The notes under the pieces: generated by a model
Told to the model about the DNA's origin: nothing
The model's input: only the letters and a program-made list of their open reading frames with translations
Database searches by the model: none
Part shown: positions 29,542-38,500 of the stretch, one piece after another
Layout: the number at the start of each line of letters is the position of its first letter
Numbering within the stretch: position 1 is the first letter of the stretch
Origin: Ostreococcus lucimarinus CCE9901
Lineage: Eukaryota; Chlorophyta; Mamiellophyceae; Mamiellales; Bathycoccaceae
Assembly (NCBI RefSeq): GCF_000092065.1
Contig: NC_009356.1
Span: 62,001 to 126,000 of the forward strand
DNA length: 64,000 bases
Direction of reading: 5' to 3'
Program-made: the position numbers and the translations under genes

Positions 29542-31128
29542 TCATTTGAGCAAGTCGCCGACGAAATCGAAGGCTTTGGTTTGCGAGAGGCGCGTCGCGT
29601 CCGTCGTCGGGGGGACGTCGCGGAGCGCCTCGAGCCCGGGACCGCGCATCGGTGCGGTCGGTGGGACGTACGAGGACGGCGGCGCGGACGCGAAGTCGGT
29701 CGTGAGACCGGCGAGCGGGTCGACGAACGCGGTCGGCGGCGCCGTCGGCGGCGACGCGACGGAGAGGTCGCCGAGCTGGGCGAGTAAATCCGTCGTCGCC
29801 GCGGGCGCCGCGCCGGGCGCCGCGCCGGGCGTCGCGCCGGACGTCGCGCCGCGTCGAAGTGCCTCCGCGCACGCTTTGGCCTTGTGCTTCAACTGCGCGT
29901 GCGTCGACGCGTCGTTCGCGACGGCGTCGAGCAAATCCATCGCCGACGAGTTCGCGAAGACATCGGCGAGCCAACGATGCGAACTCGTCGACGCGGCGCG
30001 TTCGAGGACGTTCACCGCGCGATAAGCGCCGCGCCAGCCTTCTTCGCCGCTAGCGTACGTCAGCAAACGCTCCGAAAGCGCGACGACGACGCCTTGAGCG
30101 TTCAATCTCGATCCCGTTCGCAAGAAATCTTCGACGTCGGCTTCCGCGGGCACCAATCTTACGCCGCTCGGCGTGCAAAGCTTATCTATCGCGCGCTTCT
30201 CCTCGGAGCCGTCTAAAACGAACGCCTCGCTCGTTCTCGACGTCATCGCGCTCGTCTGCGCCGTTGTCTCGGCTCGCGCCGGCGTCGCCGACGCGAAGTC
30301 CGAAAGCAAATCCCCCACGCCGCTCGTCGATGCCGCCGCCACTTTCTTCACCGGCGACGGCGGTCGAAGTGGTTTCCATTTCGCCTCACTCGCCTCGACG
30401 CGCAGCTTCGGCGTGGACTTGAGCGCGTCCCCCAACGGGGCGTCCAACGTTCCCGGCTTCGTCGTCCTCGGCGGCGTCGTTCGATACGCGTCCGCCGCGC
30501 CGCTCTCCACCGCCCGCGCGTCGCGTCCATCCCCGAACCCTTCCATCGCGCGCCCTCCCACCGTCCTCGTCCCCGCGTCGCTCCCCGCGTCGCGTTCGCT
30601 CCCGAAAATCGCCGCCATGCACTCCTTCGCCGCGTCTCGCACCGCCGCGCGCGGCGCGTCTCCCTTCGTCGGATGCGGCGCCCCCGTCGCCGTCTGCAGC
30701 GCCCGCACGCGGCTCGACAATTTCGCCATCTCCCTCGCGAACGTCGTCGAGCGCCGCTCGCCTCCCTCGCAGCACTTCGCGATCAGTCGCAGCGCCTTTC
30801 GCTGCACGTACGGCGACGCGTGCTCGGCGCGTCGCGTCAGGTGTTCGCACGCGTCCCGCGCGTCGTCTCCGGTCAGCGCCGACGCCATCTCCGCGAGCTG
30901 CGCCGTCGCGTACGCTGGGGTGTTCGCGAGCGCGTCTCGCGTCGCGTCAGTCGTCGAGATTCTTTGTCGTCGTCGGATGATTCGAGATTCGCGTCGTCGA
31001 GATTCGCGTCGATTTCGCGCGCGTCGCGTCGCGCGCGCACCCGGCGTCGGGTGCTCGTCGTCGATCAGCGCCTGGTCGAACCGCGCGCGGCGCACGCGGC
31101 GCTCGATGAACGCGCTCGCGCCGAACAT
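29542..31128 (-). CDS. ENTH-domain protein, tepsin-like (AP-4 accessory), with an in-frame intron
   Basis: The N-terminal ENTH-like domain starts FDQALIDDEHPTP and continues ALANTPAYATAQLAEMASAL, SPYVQRKALRLIAKCCEGG and AVRDAAKECMAAIFG. The spacing and the DDExPTP string match tepsin, the AP-4-associated ENTH protein. A second helical domain lies about residues 300-400 (VEDFLRTGSRLNAQGVVVAL), followed by a Pro/Ala-rich tail ending TKAFDFVGDLLK. A 105-base segment (31040-30936) interrupts the ENTH domain with an Arg-rich insert. It has donor GTGCGC, branch ACTGACG and acceptor CGCGAG, so I read it as an intron. Exons are 31128-31041 and 30935-29542, giving 493 residues; unspliced it would be 528. 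Confidence 0.75.
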   Translation of the reverse strand: MFGASAFIERRVRRARFDQALIDDEHPTPGARATRRARNRRESRRRESRIIRRRQRISTTDATRDALANTPAYATAQLAEMASALTGDDARDACEHLTRRAEHASPYVQRKALRLIAKCCEGGERRSTTFAREMAKLSSRVRALQTATGAPHPTKGDAPRAAVRDAAKECMAAIFGSERDAGSDAGTRTVGGRAMEGFGDGRDARAVESGAADAYRTTPPRTTKPGTLDAPLGDALKSTPKLRVEASEAKWKPLRPPSPVKKVAAASTSGVGDLLSDFASATPARAETTAQTSAMTSRTSEAFVLDGSEEKRAIDKLCTPSGVRLVPAEADVEDFLRTGSRLNAQGVVVALSERLLTYASGEEGWRGAYRAVNVLERAASTSSHRWLADVFANSSAMDLLDAVANDASTHAQLKHKAKACAEALRRGATSGATPGAAPGAAPAATTDLLAQLGDLSVASPPTAPPTAFVDPLAGLTTDFASAPPSSYVPPTAPMRGPGLEALRDVPPTTDATRLSQTKAFDFVGDLLK

Positions 31129-31197
31129 CGCGTCTAAAAGTGACGCGCGCGCGAGTTCGTTACTCCGCGACGTCGACTGCGCGTCGATTCGCGCGCG

Positions 31198-32292
31198 ATG
31201 GCGGCGTCGACGCGGCTCGGCGCGACGATGCGCGACGCGGACAACACCGCGGCGCGTCGCGCGGCGCTCCAAGCGGGCGCGCGCGCGCAACCGGAGTACG
31301 ATTCGTCGAATTTCTTCGCATCCGTGTTCGCGACATCCATCGACCGGCGCGGTGTGCGCGCGTTCGCCGCGCCGTTCGCCGTCGTCAACGCCGTGTCGAT
31401 CGCGTGGACGGTGATACACGAGCGCGCGGCGACGTCCGCGGCGCGCGCGGACCAAGGCGCGTTCGACGGGGCGTACGCGCTGACGTTTTCGGCGATGGGA
31501 TTTTTGTTGGTGTTTCGGCTGGCGCGCGCGGCGGTGCGATGGTACGACGGCAGAGCCGCGTTCGGGGGGATCGTCGCGGGCGTAAGAGCGTTCGTGGACG
31601 TGCCGCTGATGTACGGCGGCGATGACGACCGCGGGAGGGCCGCGGTGGACGACGGCGCGGCGTGGGCGTGCGCGTTCGCGAGCGCGAGCAAATGTCACCT
31701 GCGAGGCGCTCGCGAAATCGAACGCGACGAAGTGGCGGGAATTTTGTCCGACGAAGATCGCGTGGCGGTGTCGCGATCGAAGCACCCGCCGTTGTTTTGC
31801 TTGTCCATGTGTCGACGCGCGGTGAAACGGTGTTTTGAGGGTCGAGGACGCGACGCGGACGCGGCGGCGTTGCGATACGAGTTGAATAAGAGAGTGGATT
31901 TTTTGGCGTCGCAAGTGGGCGCGCTGGAGCGGTTGCGAGCGACGAAGATTCCGGAAATTTACGTCATTCATTTGCGCACGTTTTTATTCGCGTATTTGAT
32001 ATCTATGCCGTTCGTGTTCGTAGGTCGGTGGGGGTGGGGAACGATCGCCGCCGTCGCGTGCGTGTCGTTCGCGTTGCTCGGAATCGAAGGCGCGGCGACG
32101 GAGTGCGAGATTCCGTTTTCGGCGACGCACGCCAATCACTTGCGCATGGACCAGTACGTCATGGGGTGTTTCGATAACGTAGCGGCGATGTTGGAATGGC
32201 AGGACGAGCGCGTCAACGGCGAGCGCCGCGGCGAAGTCATTCGCGCGTCCGTAGACGTCGGCGTGGCCATCAAAGCAGATTCGCCGCGATGA
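31198..32292 (+). CDS. Bestrophin-like (UPF0187) anion channel
   Basis: A 364-residue membrane protein with an N-terminal hydrophilic stretch. Hydrophobic helices lie at about residues 55-75 and 95-120 (GAYALTFSAMGFLLVFRLAR). A long central cytosolic part contains SKHPPLFCLSMCRRAV and FLASQVGALERLRATKIPEI. C-terminal helices include VIHLRTFLFAYLISMPFVFV and GIEGAATECEIPF. The IPxxYxxHLRTF and GIExxAxEIExPF-like strings are hallmarks of the bestrophin/UPF0187 family. In green algae and plants these are chloride or bicarbonate channels of the thylakoid (VCCN1, BST1-3). No clear plastid presequence is seen. The gene starts 69 bases from the divergent tepsin-like gene. Confidence 0.85.
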   Translation: MAASTRLGATMRDADNTAARRAALQAGARAQPEYDSSNFFASVFATSIDRRGVRAFAAPFAVVNAVSIAWTVIHERAATSAARADQGAFDGAYALTFSAMGFLLVFRLARAAVRWYDGRAAFGGIVAGVRAFVDVPLMYGGDDDRGRAAVDDGAAWACAFASASKCHLRGAREIERDEVAGILSDEDRVAVSRSKHPPLFCLSMCRRAVKRCFEGRGRDADAAALRYELNKRVDFLASQVGALERLRATKIPEIYVIHLRTFLFAYLISMPFVFVGRWGWGTIAAVACVSFALLGIEGAATECEIPFSATHANHLRMDQYVMGCFDNVAAMLEWQDERVNGERRGEVIRASVDVGVAIKADSPR

Positions 32293-32326
32293 GAAATTAG
32301 CGCATAGACGGCGCGACGCGCTGTAA

Positions 32327-33010
32327 TCATAACGTCGGTGCTAGCTCTCGAGCAACTCTCAAGTGCGCCTCGCGATAAAGCTCTCCGTGCTCTTTCCATA
32401 CCGGCAGGAATTCTCGCATGGAGATGTCGCCACCGTTCGCTCGATGAAACATGAGCGCGACTTCGACGCCGAGTCGCTTGTCGGCGTCTGGTATACAGAC
32501 TTCGTTCAGCGCCGTGGCGTAAGGATCTGAACCCGGAAATCCGTGAGCGCACGCGTACTTCAAACACTCCAAATGTCCATAATAGGCGGCACTCCAGCAC
32601 GTCAACTCGTCCCAAGGACACCCGTGCTCGTGCGCGTACTTCAAACACTCCAACTGTCCATACTTGGCGGCTCCCTCGCACGTCTTCTCGTCCCAAGGAC
32701 ACCCGTTCTTGCGCGCGTACTTCAAACATTCCAAATGTCCATTCACGGCGGCAGCGATGCACGTCGCCCAGTTCCAAGGACACCCGTTCTCGTGCGCGTA
32801 CTTCAAACACTCCAAATGTCCATAATAGGCGGCACCACGGCACGTCCACACGTCCCAATCGCACCCGTGCTCGCGCGCGTACTTCAAACACTCCAAATGT
32901 CCATTCTCGGCGGCATAAAAGCACGTATCGCAACCATTCTCGCAGTCATTCGTTCTTTTCTCGTCGTTCTTTTCGCGCCGTTCGCGTCGTTTTCTCGTCG
33001 TTCTTTGCAT
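32327..33010 (-). CDS. Ankyrin-repeat protein of the GHLECLKYAHENGCPWD type
   Basis: A 227-residue protein. A short basic Arg/Lys-rich start is followed by five repeats of 27 residues built on GHLECLKYAHENGCPWD, varying mainly in the last ten positions. A C-terminal part of about 70 residues has no recognisable motif. This Cys/Trp-containing ankyrin-like repeat is a lineage-expanded family in picoalgae, and near-identical repeats are also common in large DNA viruses. The repeat probably mediates protein-protein contact; the partner is unknown. The nucleotide repeats are very similar to one another, suggesting recent expansion or gene conversion. The gene is convergent with the bestrophin gene, with only 34 bases between the stops. 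Confidence 0.85.
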   Translation of the reverse strand: MQRTTRKRRERREKNDEKRTNDCENGCDTCFYAAENGHLECLKYAREHGCDWDVWTCRGAAYYGHLECLKYAHENGCPWNWATCIAAAVNGHLECLKYARKNGCPWDEKTCEGAAKYGQLECLKYAHEHGCPWDELTCWSAAYYGHLECLKYACAHGFPGSDPYATALNEVCIPDADKRLGVEVALMFHRANGGDISMREFLPVWKEHGELYREAHLRVARELAPTL

Positions 33011-33401
33011 CTCGTCGTTCTCGGAGGTGCCCAGATTTTTTCGACGCGGCGTCGCGCCGTCGTCCTCGTCCTTCGCCCGCGCCGACCGCGCGTCGCGGCG
33101 CGGCGCGCGCTCTCGCGTCGTCCTTTTCCCGTCGCGCGCGGTCGCTCGGAATCGTCGAGTCGCGCGTCGCGGAGTGACGCGCGCGTCTCGTCTCGGTCCG
33201 ACGCGACGCCGCGGCGATCGCGGCGGCGTCGAAGCGCGACGCTCTCAAACGCGCGCCCGCGTCGCGCGGGAGGTTTTCGGCGGGACGGCGTCGTTCAGAT
33301 CGTTCGCGAGATCGTCTGAAGGGCGCGCCCGCGCGGGACCGTGGATGACTAGATTACAACTCGCGACGCTCGGCACTCGGCGCTCGGCGCTCGGCGCGGC
33401 G
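33011..33401. other. Spacer with promoter of the ankyrin gene
   Basis: This region of 391 bases between two minus-strand genes starts with TTTTCTCGTTCTTT-like pyrimidine repeats just upstream of the ankyrin start (the coding start is itself built of the same CGTTCTTTTCG motif). It continues as CGCG-rich sequence. The open frames crossing it have no recognisable domain. Confidence 0.4.
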
Positions 33402-34029
33402 CTACCGTCCCAGTCTCGTCCACGAATTCATACCCTTGACGATTTTGAGGTTCTCGTCCATCTTCTTCTTCGCCCCGCGCGCGGCGGCGCCGCTGCGAAT
33501 CAACGACTCGCGCTGCGCGGCGAGCGTCTCGAGCACGGACGCGCCGACGTCTTGCGTCTCCGCGAGGACGTCGGCGCACTCGGACAAGACGTCCGACGAC
33601 GCGTCGAGCCGGTCGGCGCCGCGCATCGCGTCGACGCGCCTCGCGCGCTCGCCCGCCGCCGCCGTGGGCGCCGAGCGCGCCTCCGACGAAGCGCGACGCT
33701 CGAAAAGTTCGTCGCGCGCGACGTCTTCGCTCGCGCTCGCGCTCGGCGCCGCGTTCGCGTTCGTCTCCGTCGCCGTCGACCCCACGCGCGCCAAACTCTC
33801 CGCCGCGCCCGCGAACCACGTCCCTCGCGCCGCGCCGTCGCTCTCCGCCTCACCATCGTCCCATCGCGTCGCGCCGACGCGCGTCGTCGTCACCCCGCTC
33901 ATTTTCTCTCGCTCGCGCTGTTCCCGCGTGAACCGCCTCGCGCCTCGCGTCCCGCTCGCGTCGTCCGCGACGCCCGCGTCGCCCGCGCCGCGCACCAATC
34001 CTCGCAGCGCGCGTCCCATCGTCTCCCAC

Positions 34030-34062
<33 letters not shown>

Positions 34063-34427
34063 CCTCGCGAGCGCGCGCTCGGCACCGCGCTCGTCGTGCG
34101 TTCGCCTCGCGCGTCGCGTCGCGCGTCCTCCTCGAGCGCGCGCGCGCGCGCCGTCGCCTCGCCGTGTCGCGTCAGCAGCGCCGCCCTCGCGCGCGCGCCG
34201 TCGGCGAACGCGCTCGACCGAGCGTCGAGGATCGCCGCGCGCAGCGCTCGCAGGTCGTCGTCGATCGCGCGCAGCGTCGCGACGACGTCGTCGAGCGGGA
34301 CATCATCGGCGTCGTTCGAATCGCCGGCGTCGTCGCGCGCGTCGCGATCGATCGCGCGGCGCACGAGCGCCTTGGCGACGCGCACGAGCTCGCGCTCGAC
34401 GTCGTCGAGTCGCGCGTCGAGCGTCAT
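33402..34427 (-). CDS. Putative Q-SNARE (SNAP-25/Qb-type) protein without membrane anchor
   Basis: A 341-residue protein. An N-terminal helical region (MTLDARLDDVERELVRVAKA, DDVVATLRAIDDDLRALRAA) resembles a syntaxin-like regulatory bundle. The middle is low complexity with nine Thr in a row. The C-terminal 65 residues carry a SNARE-like heptad segment: VLAETQDVGASVLETLAAQR then ESLIRSGAAARGAKKKMDEN and LKIVKGMNSW. A Gln at the expected zero-layer position and the ending KxIKGMxSW recall Qb-SNAREs of the SNAP-25/29 type. No transmembrane segment follows. The family is inferred from this one motif. It starts 40 bases from the divergent SDR gene. Confidence 0.5.
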
Positions 34428-34467
34428 CCGCGCGCGTCGCGATGGCGACGGCACTCCGCGGACGGCG

Positions 34468-35445
34468 ATGCCGACGACGATGATGCCTCGAGCGTCCGCG
34501 CGCGTCGCGGCGTCGCGCGATGCCGACGGCGCGTCGCGCAAGACGTGCGTCGTGACGGGCGCGAACACCGGGATCGGGCTCGCGACGGTGCGCGCGCTGC
34601 GGGCGTCGAACGAGTACTCGAAGATTACGCTCGCGTGTCGAGACGCGAGCAAGGCGCGACGCGCGATCGACGCGCTCGCGCGCGACGGCGCGGCGTCGAC
34701 GTGCGCGCTGGTGTTTCGAGAGCTCGATCTGGCGAGCGTCGCCAGCGCGCGGGACTTCGCGGCGTCGTACCTGGACGACGAGGGCGACGACGGGTTGGAT
34801 TGCCTGGTGAATAACGCGGGCGTCATGGCGGTGCCGAAACTCGAGCGCACGCGCGATGGATTTGAATTGCAAGTCGGCGTGAATCACTTGGGACATCACG
34901 CGCTCACGGCGGGGCTGATGCCGGCGCTGGCGAAGAGCGAGGACGCGCGGGTGATTTGCGTGTCGAGCGAGGCGCACAGAATCGCGGGGAAAGGCTTGGC
35001 GCGGGAGGATTTGTTCGGGGAGAAGAATTACAGCGCGTGGGGACAGTACGGACAGTCGAAGCTCGCGAACGTGTTGTTTGCGTTCGAGCTCGCGCGAAGG
35101 TGCGAAAGGGCGGGACTCGGGAACGTCACGGCGTCGGCGTTGCACCCGGGCGCCGTCGACAGCGAGTTGGGTCGATATCTCCAACCGCCGGATGAAGAAA
35201 TCAAGTGGTGGCAGACGAAGCTGTACGATTTCATCAGATTGAATTTTTTGAAGACGACGGAACAAGGCGCGGCGACGAGCGTGTTTTTGGCTCGAGAGAT
35301 CGCGCGGGGAGAGGCGCGGGGGAAGTACTACAGCGACTGCGCGGAGAAGACGCCGGCGAAGAACTGCTTGGACGTGGACGACGCTCGTTGGTTGTGGGAT
35401 CGCTCCGCCGAGCTCACGGGCGTGGGTTTCGATTCGCTGCTTTGA
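34468..35445 (+). CDS. Short-chain dehydrogenase (TIC32 / retinol dehydrogenase / POR-like)
   Basis: A 325-residue classical SDR. The cofactor loop TGANTGIGLATVRAL is near residue 30, then LVNNAGVMAVPK, GVNHLGHHALT, VICVSSEAHR and the catalytic YGQSKLANVLFAFEL. The string DGFELQVGVNHLGH followed by YGQSKLANVL matches the TIC32/WWOX/retinol-dehydrogenase branch, which also includes relatives of protochlorophyllide reductase. The C-terminus has GKYYSDCAEKTPAKNCLD, typical of that branch. About 20 N-terminal residues are Arg/Ala-rich and could be part of an import signal. The substrate cannot be determined. It is divergent from the SNARE-like gene over a 40-base spacer. Confidence 0.85.
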   Translation: MPTTMMPRASARVAASRDADGASRKTCVVTGANTGIGLATVRALRASNEYSKITLACRDASKARRAIDALARDGAASTCALVFRELDLASVASARDFAASYLDDEGDDGLDCLVNNAGVMAVPKLERTRDGFELQVGVNHLGHHALTAGLMPALAKSEDARVICVSSEAHRIAGKGLAREDLFGEKNYSAWGQYGQSKLANVLFAFELARRCERAGLGNVTASALHPGAVDSELGRYLQPPDEEIKWWQTKLYDFIRLNFLKTTEQGAATSVFLAREIARGEARGKYYSDCAEKTPAKNCLDVDDARWLWDRSAELTGVGFDSLL

Positions 35446-35510
35446 TGCTACTAATGTAATTCATTCATTTCAATTGTGCTGCGCTATTTAGGGGGGGGGC
35501 TTGCGCTAAA

Positions 35511-38500
35511 TCAATCGCTCAATTCGTCCGCCGGAACGAAAGACGCCGGCGCCTTCTTCGCCTCGGCGACGTGTCGGTTCCGTTCCTGCTTCCTCTGTTG
35601 CGCTCGACCAGCGACCGGCGATCGGCGCGCGACATGCTTTGCCGCAGGCGATGGTTTGCGAAGTGGTGATGGTTCATCGTCTAACATCGCCAACTCGTCG
35701 ACGACGCGTTTCGCGAGCGCTTCAGATTTCGCCTTGCGACGGGGATCGTTCTTCGTCTGAATAACGACGCCGGGGTGACGAACAATCGGATGCGCGCGAC
35801 CATCGCCACCGCGCGATGATGTCGCCGACACGGGAACTGCGGTAAAGACTTCATCATACGGCGCTTGCTTTACGTGCTCCACGAACACGTTTCGCGTTTT
35901 GGCGTTCTCGATTAAATCCAGCCACACGGCCTCGCGTTTGAGCACCTCGGCGTAACCCACGATCCACGTCGAATATCGACCCCGCGTGAGCGCCACGTTT
36001 AATCGTCGCTCGTCTCTGAGAAAGCCGATATCCGTATTCGGCGGATCGGGGGCGACTTTGTCGCCTTCGGGGTACGCGCGAACGCACGAGATGATCACGG
36101 CGTCGAACTCTTGTCCTTGCACTTGATCAACGGTACCGTACGTCACATGCGCCCACGTCCGAAGCGCGCCATCTTTCTTCAACAATGGCTCCACGAAATC
36201 GCGCAAACGTCGCACTTGATCCAAGTAGGGCGTGATGATGCCAACCTTCACTTCACTCTTGTGGAGTTGCGCCGAGACGGCTATTTTCTTGTAACAATAC
36301 GACGCGAACTCTGCCTCGGCGGAATTGGAGAAGGAGCGCGCGCCAGTCTCGTAGCGATCTTGGTTCATTTGACCCTTAACGTTGAAGAACTGATACGGAC
36401 CGCAGTTAGAGAAGGAGTGCCACGGCGCGACGCGATCTTCGTAAAGAGCGCCGGCGCCGCTGCGCAGTAAACCTCTGTAAAAGCGTTCACTCGGAAACTT
36501 GACGATGTCTGGATGCATGCGATATTGATCCCGAAGCGTAAAAGTGGGTACACCACAGTCAGACAGACGTTCAAAAAGACTATATCCGTAATAGGCTCGC
36601 TGCGCTGATCTGGAGATGACAGTCGGTGCGAGCTGCTGCGAATCTCCGACCATGATTATGACGCCGTCGGGCTTGATCCACTGCAACGGAATCAGCGCCG
36701 CCGGCTCGACAGCTTGCGACGCCTCATCGATGATGACGACGTCAAAAGGTTGAACTGAGCAATACGGTCGCGAGTCAGCAGCGCGCGGTGCTGCGTTTGA
36801 CGGCTTTTTAACCAGTTGTGCCATGGAAGATAGCGTCCCGCACACGACATTTGAACGGTCGATGACGCGCTCAAAAGGCGTCGACACGACAACGCTGCCT
36901 TCAATTCTTCCCTCTTCGGCGAGTTTCGCCTTCAATTTCGCGTGCGCCGCGTCTTGGATCGCGAACAATTGAGCCTTCTTTGCTTCCAGATCGACTAGTG
37001 CCTGACTATACACCGGGACACTATCCTTAAAAGACTTTTGACGATTTCGCAATCGCGTGACTTCGAGTCGAATCTGCGCCTCGACTTTAGTTCTCTCCGC
37101 TTTCGCATCTCGAACCTTGCTCTCGTAATACGCTGCGTTTTGAGCGTACGTGTTGTTTTCGCGACCTTCTACGTCGACACCGTATTCTTTGAGCTTCGTG
37201 CGCACGTGACATCTCTCCGAAGCTGAACCAGACTTGATTTTTTCATCCGTACCGATTCGAGTGACGTCGACGCCTCGAAGGCATTTTCGTACTTCCGCGT
37301 GCACCGAAGATCCATCAACGAGCCGATCAACGATATGATCAATCGCGGCATTCGTTTGCGCCGTACATATAATTCTCTTCCGCACGGGATGACCATATTG
37401 GTCGACGCCGTTCAAAAGCGCCGCTATCAAGCTCACAATGACGTGCGTCTTCCCAGTTCCCGGTGGTCCTTGAATCAGCACCGGCAAGTCACGACTAGAT
37501 GCGTGCTCATGCGCGCAAGCACCGAGCACGGCTTGGCGCTGCATTGGATTTAGCGATGACTCAACCGCACTTAAAGCCGGCGCAGCGATGTACTGATCGG
37601 CATCGTCGAGGGTGTCGAACAACGACGAGAGCTGCAAAACTTTGTTGTTAATTCTCGATAGAAAATGCTCGCTCACGTCGAGCGCTTGCAGCTCTCGAAG
37701 CGTCGTCGCGAGCTCGAACACTCGCGTCACCTTAAGGCGAGTTTTCATGGTGTGAAGCTTGCGCGACATTGACGTTATACGCACGCCGGAGTTCGGGGCA
37801 AAGTGCATTCTGATAACGACAGTTTCGTTCGACGCATCCTTTTTCGCCGATTCCACCCAACCAAACACGTAGTGCGTCGCCCGTTCCTTCACGGGGCTCA
37901 ACGGGTCATCGTCCTCAAGAAGATCCATGTTTCGCTGTTCGAATGCGTACGAAATGGTTTCAATCATCACCAGATCGTCCGTTTTGAATACCGAACGAGC
38001 ATTGTCAGAGTTGGCTTGTGACGCGAGCGGCTTTGACAGCTCAAACGTTTCAAACACACTCGTCGAATTGGCTACGTCTTCTTGCCGAAGCTTTGACACG
38101 GTGAAGTCATCGCTGTAGAGTCGATCGCAGGTCTGGAGCGCACGATCTACGTTCGCGCGCAACTCGGCGAGAATGAGCGGAATGAAATGCTCTCTGTACT
38201 CGTGAGCGTTCGCGAACGACCTCGGCGGACTTTCGCGGCTTAAGCGACTGTCCTTCTCGTGTAGCGTCACATCCCCATGCCGCGCCTGCACCGTATCACT
38301 TTTGAACTGCTCTTTATTGAGGCACAGAATGCTTCGGATGAGCGTCTCTACGCGATATGGAGAGCGGCGCGAGCTTGATGGCTTGAACTGGCGGCTGACA
38401 TTGGAGACTGGCACAAGAGCCGGCGCACGCTCGGCACTGCTGACGGCGGGTAGGACAGTCATGTGCTTCTTCACTCTCGTCAGTGATGCATTAGATGTTG

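Noticed and set aside
33436-34467. Plus-strand frame upstream of the SDR start
   Set aside because: It is antisense to the SNARE-like gene and has shadow composition; the SDR needs only the ATG at 34468.
38440-38490. ACTGACG on the minus strand inside the Sen1 gene as an intron branch point
   Set aside because: The surrounding sequence is in frame and continuous with a conserved long exon; no donor/acceptor pair is needed.
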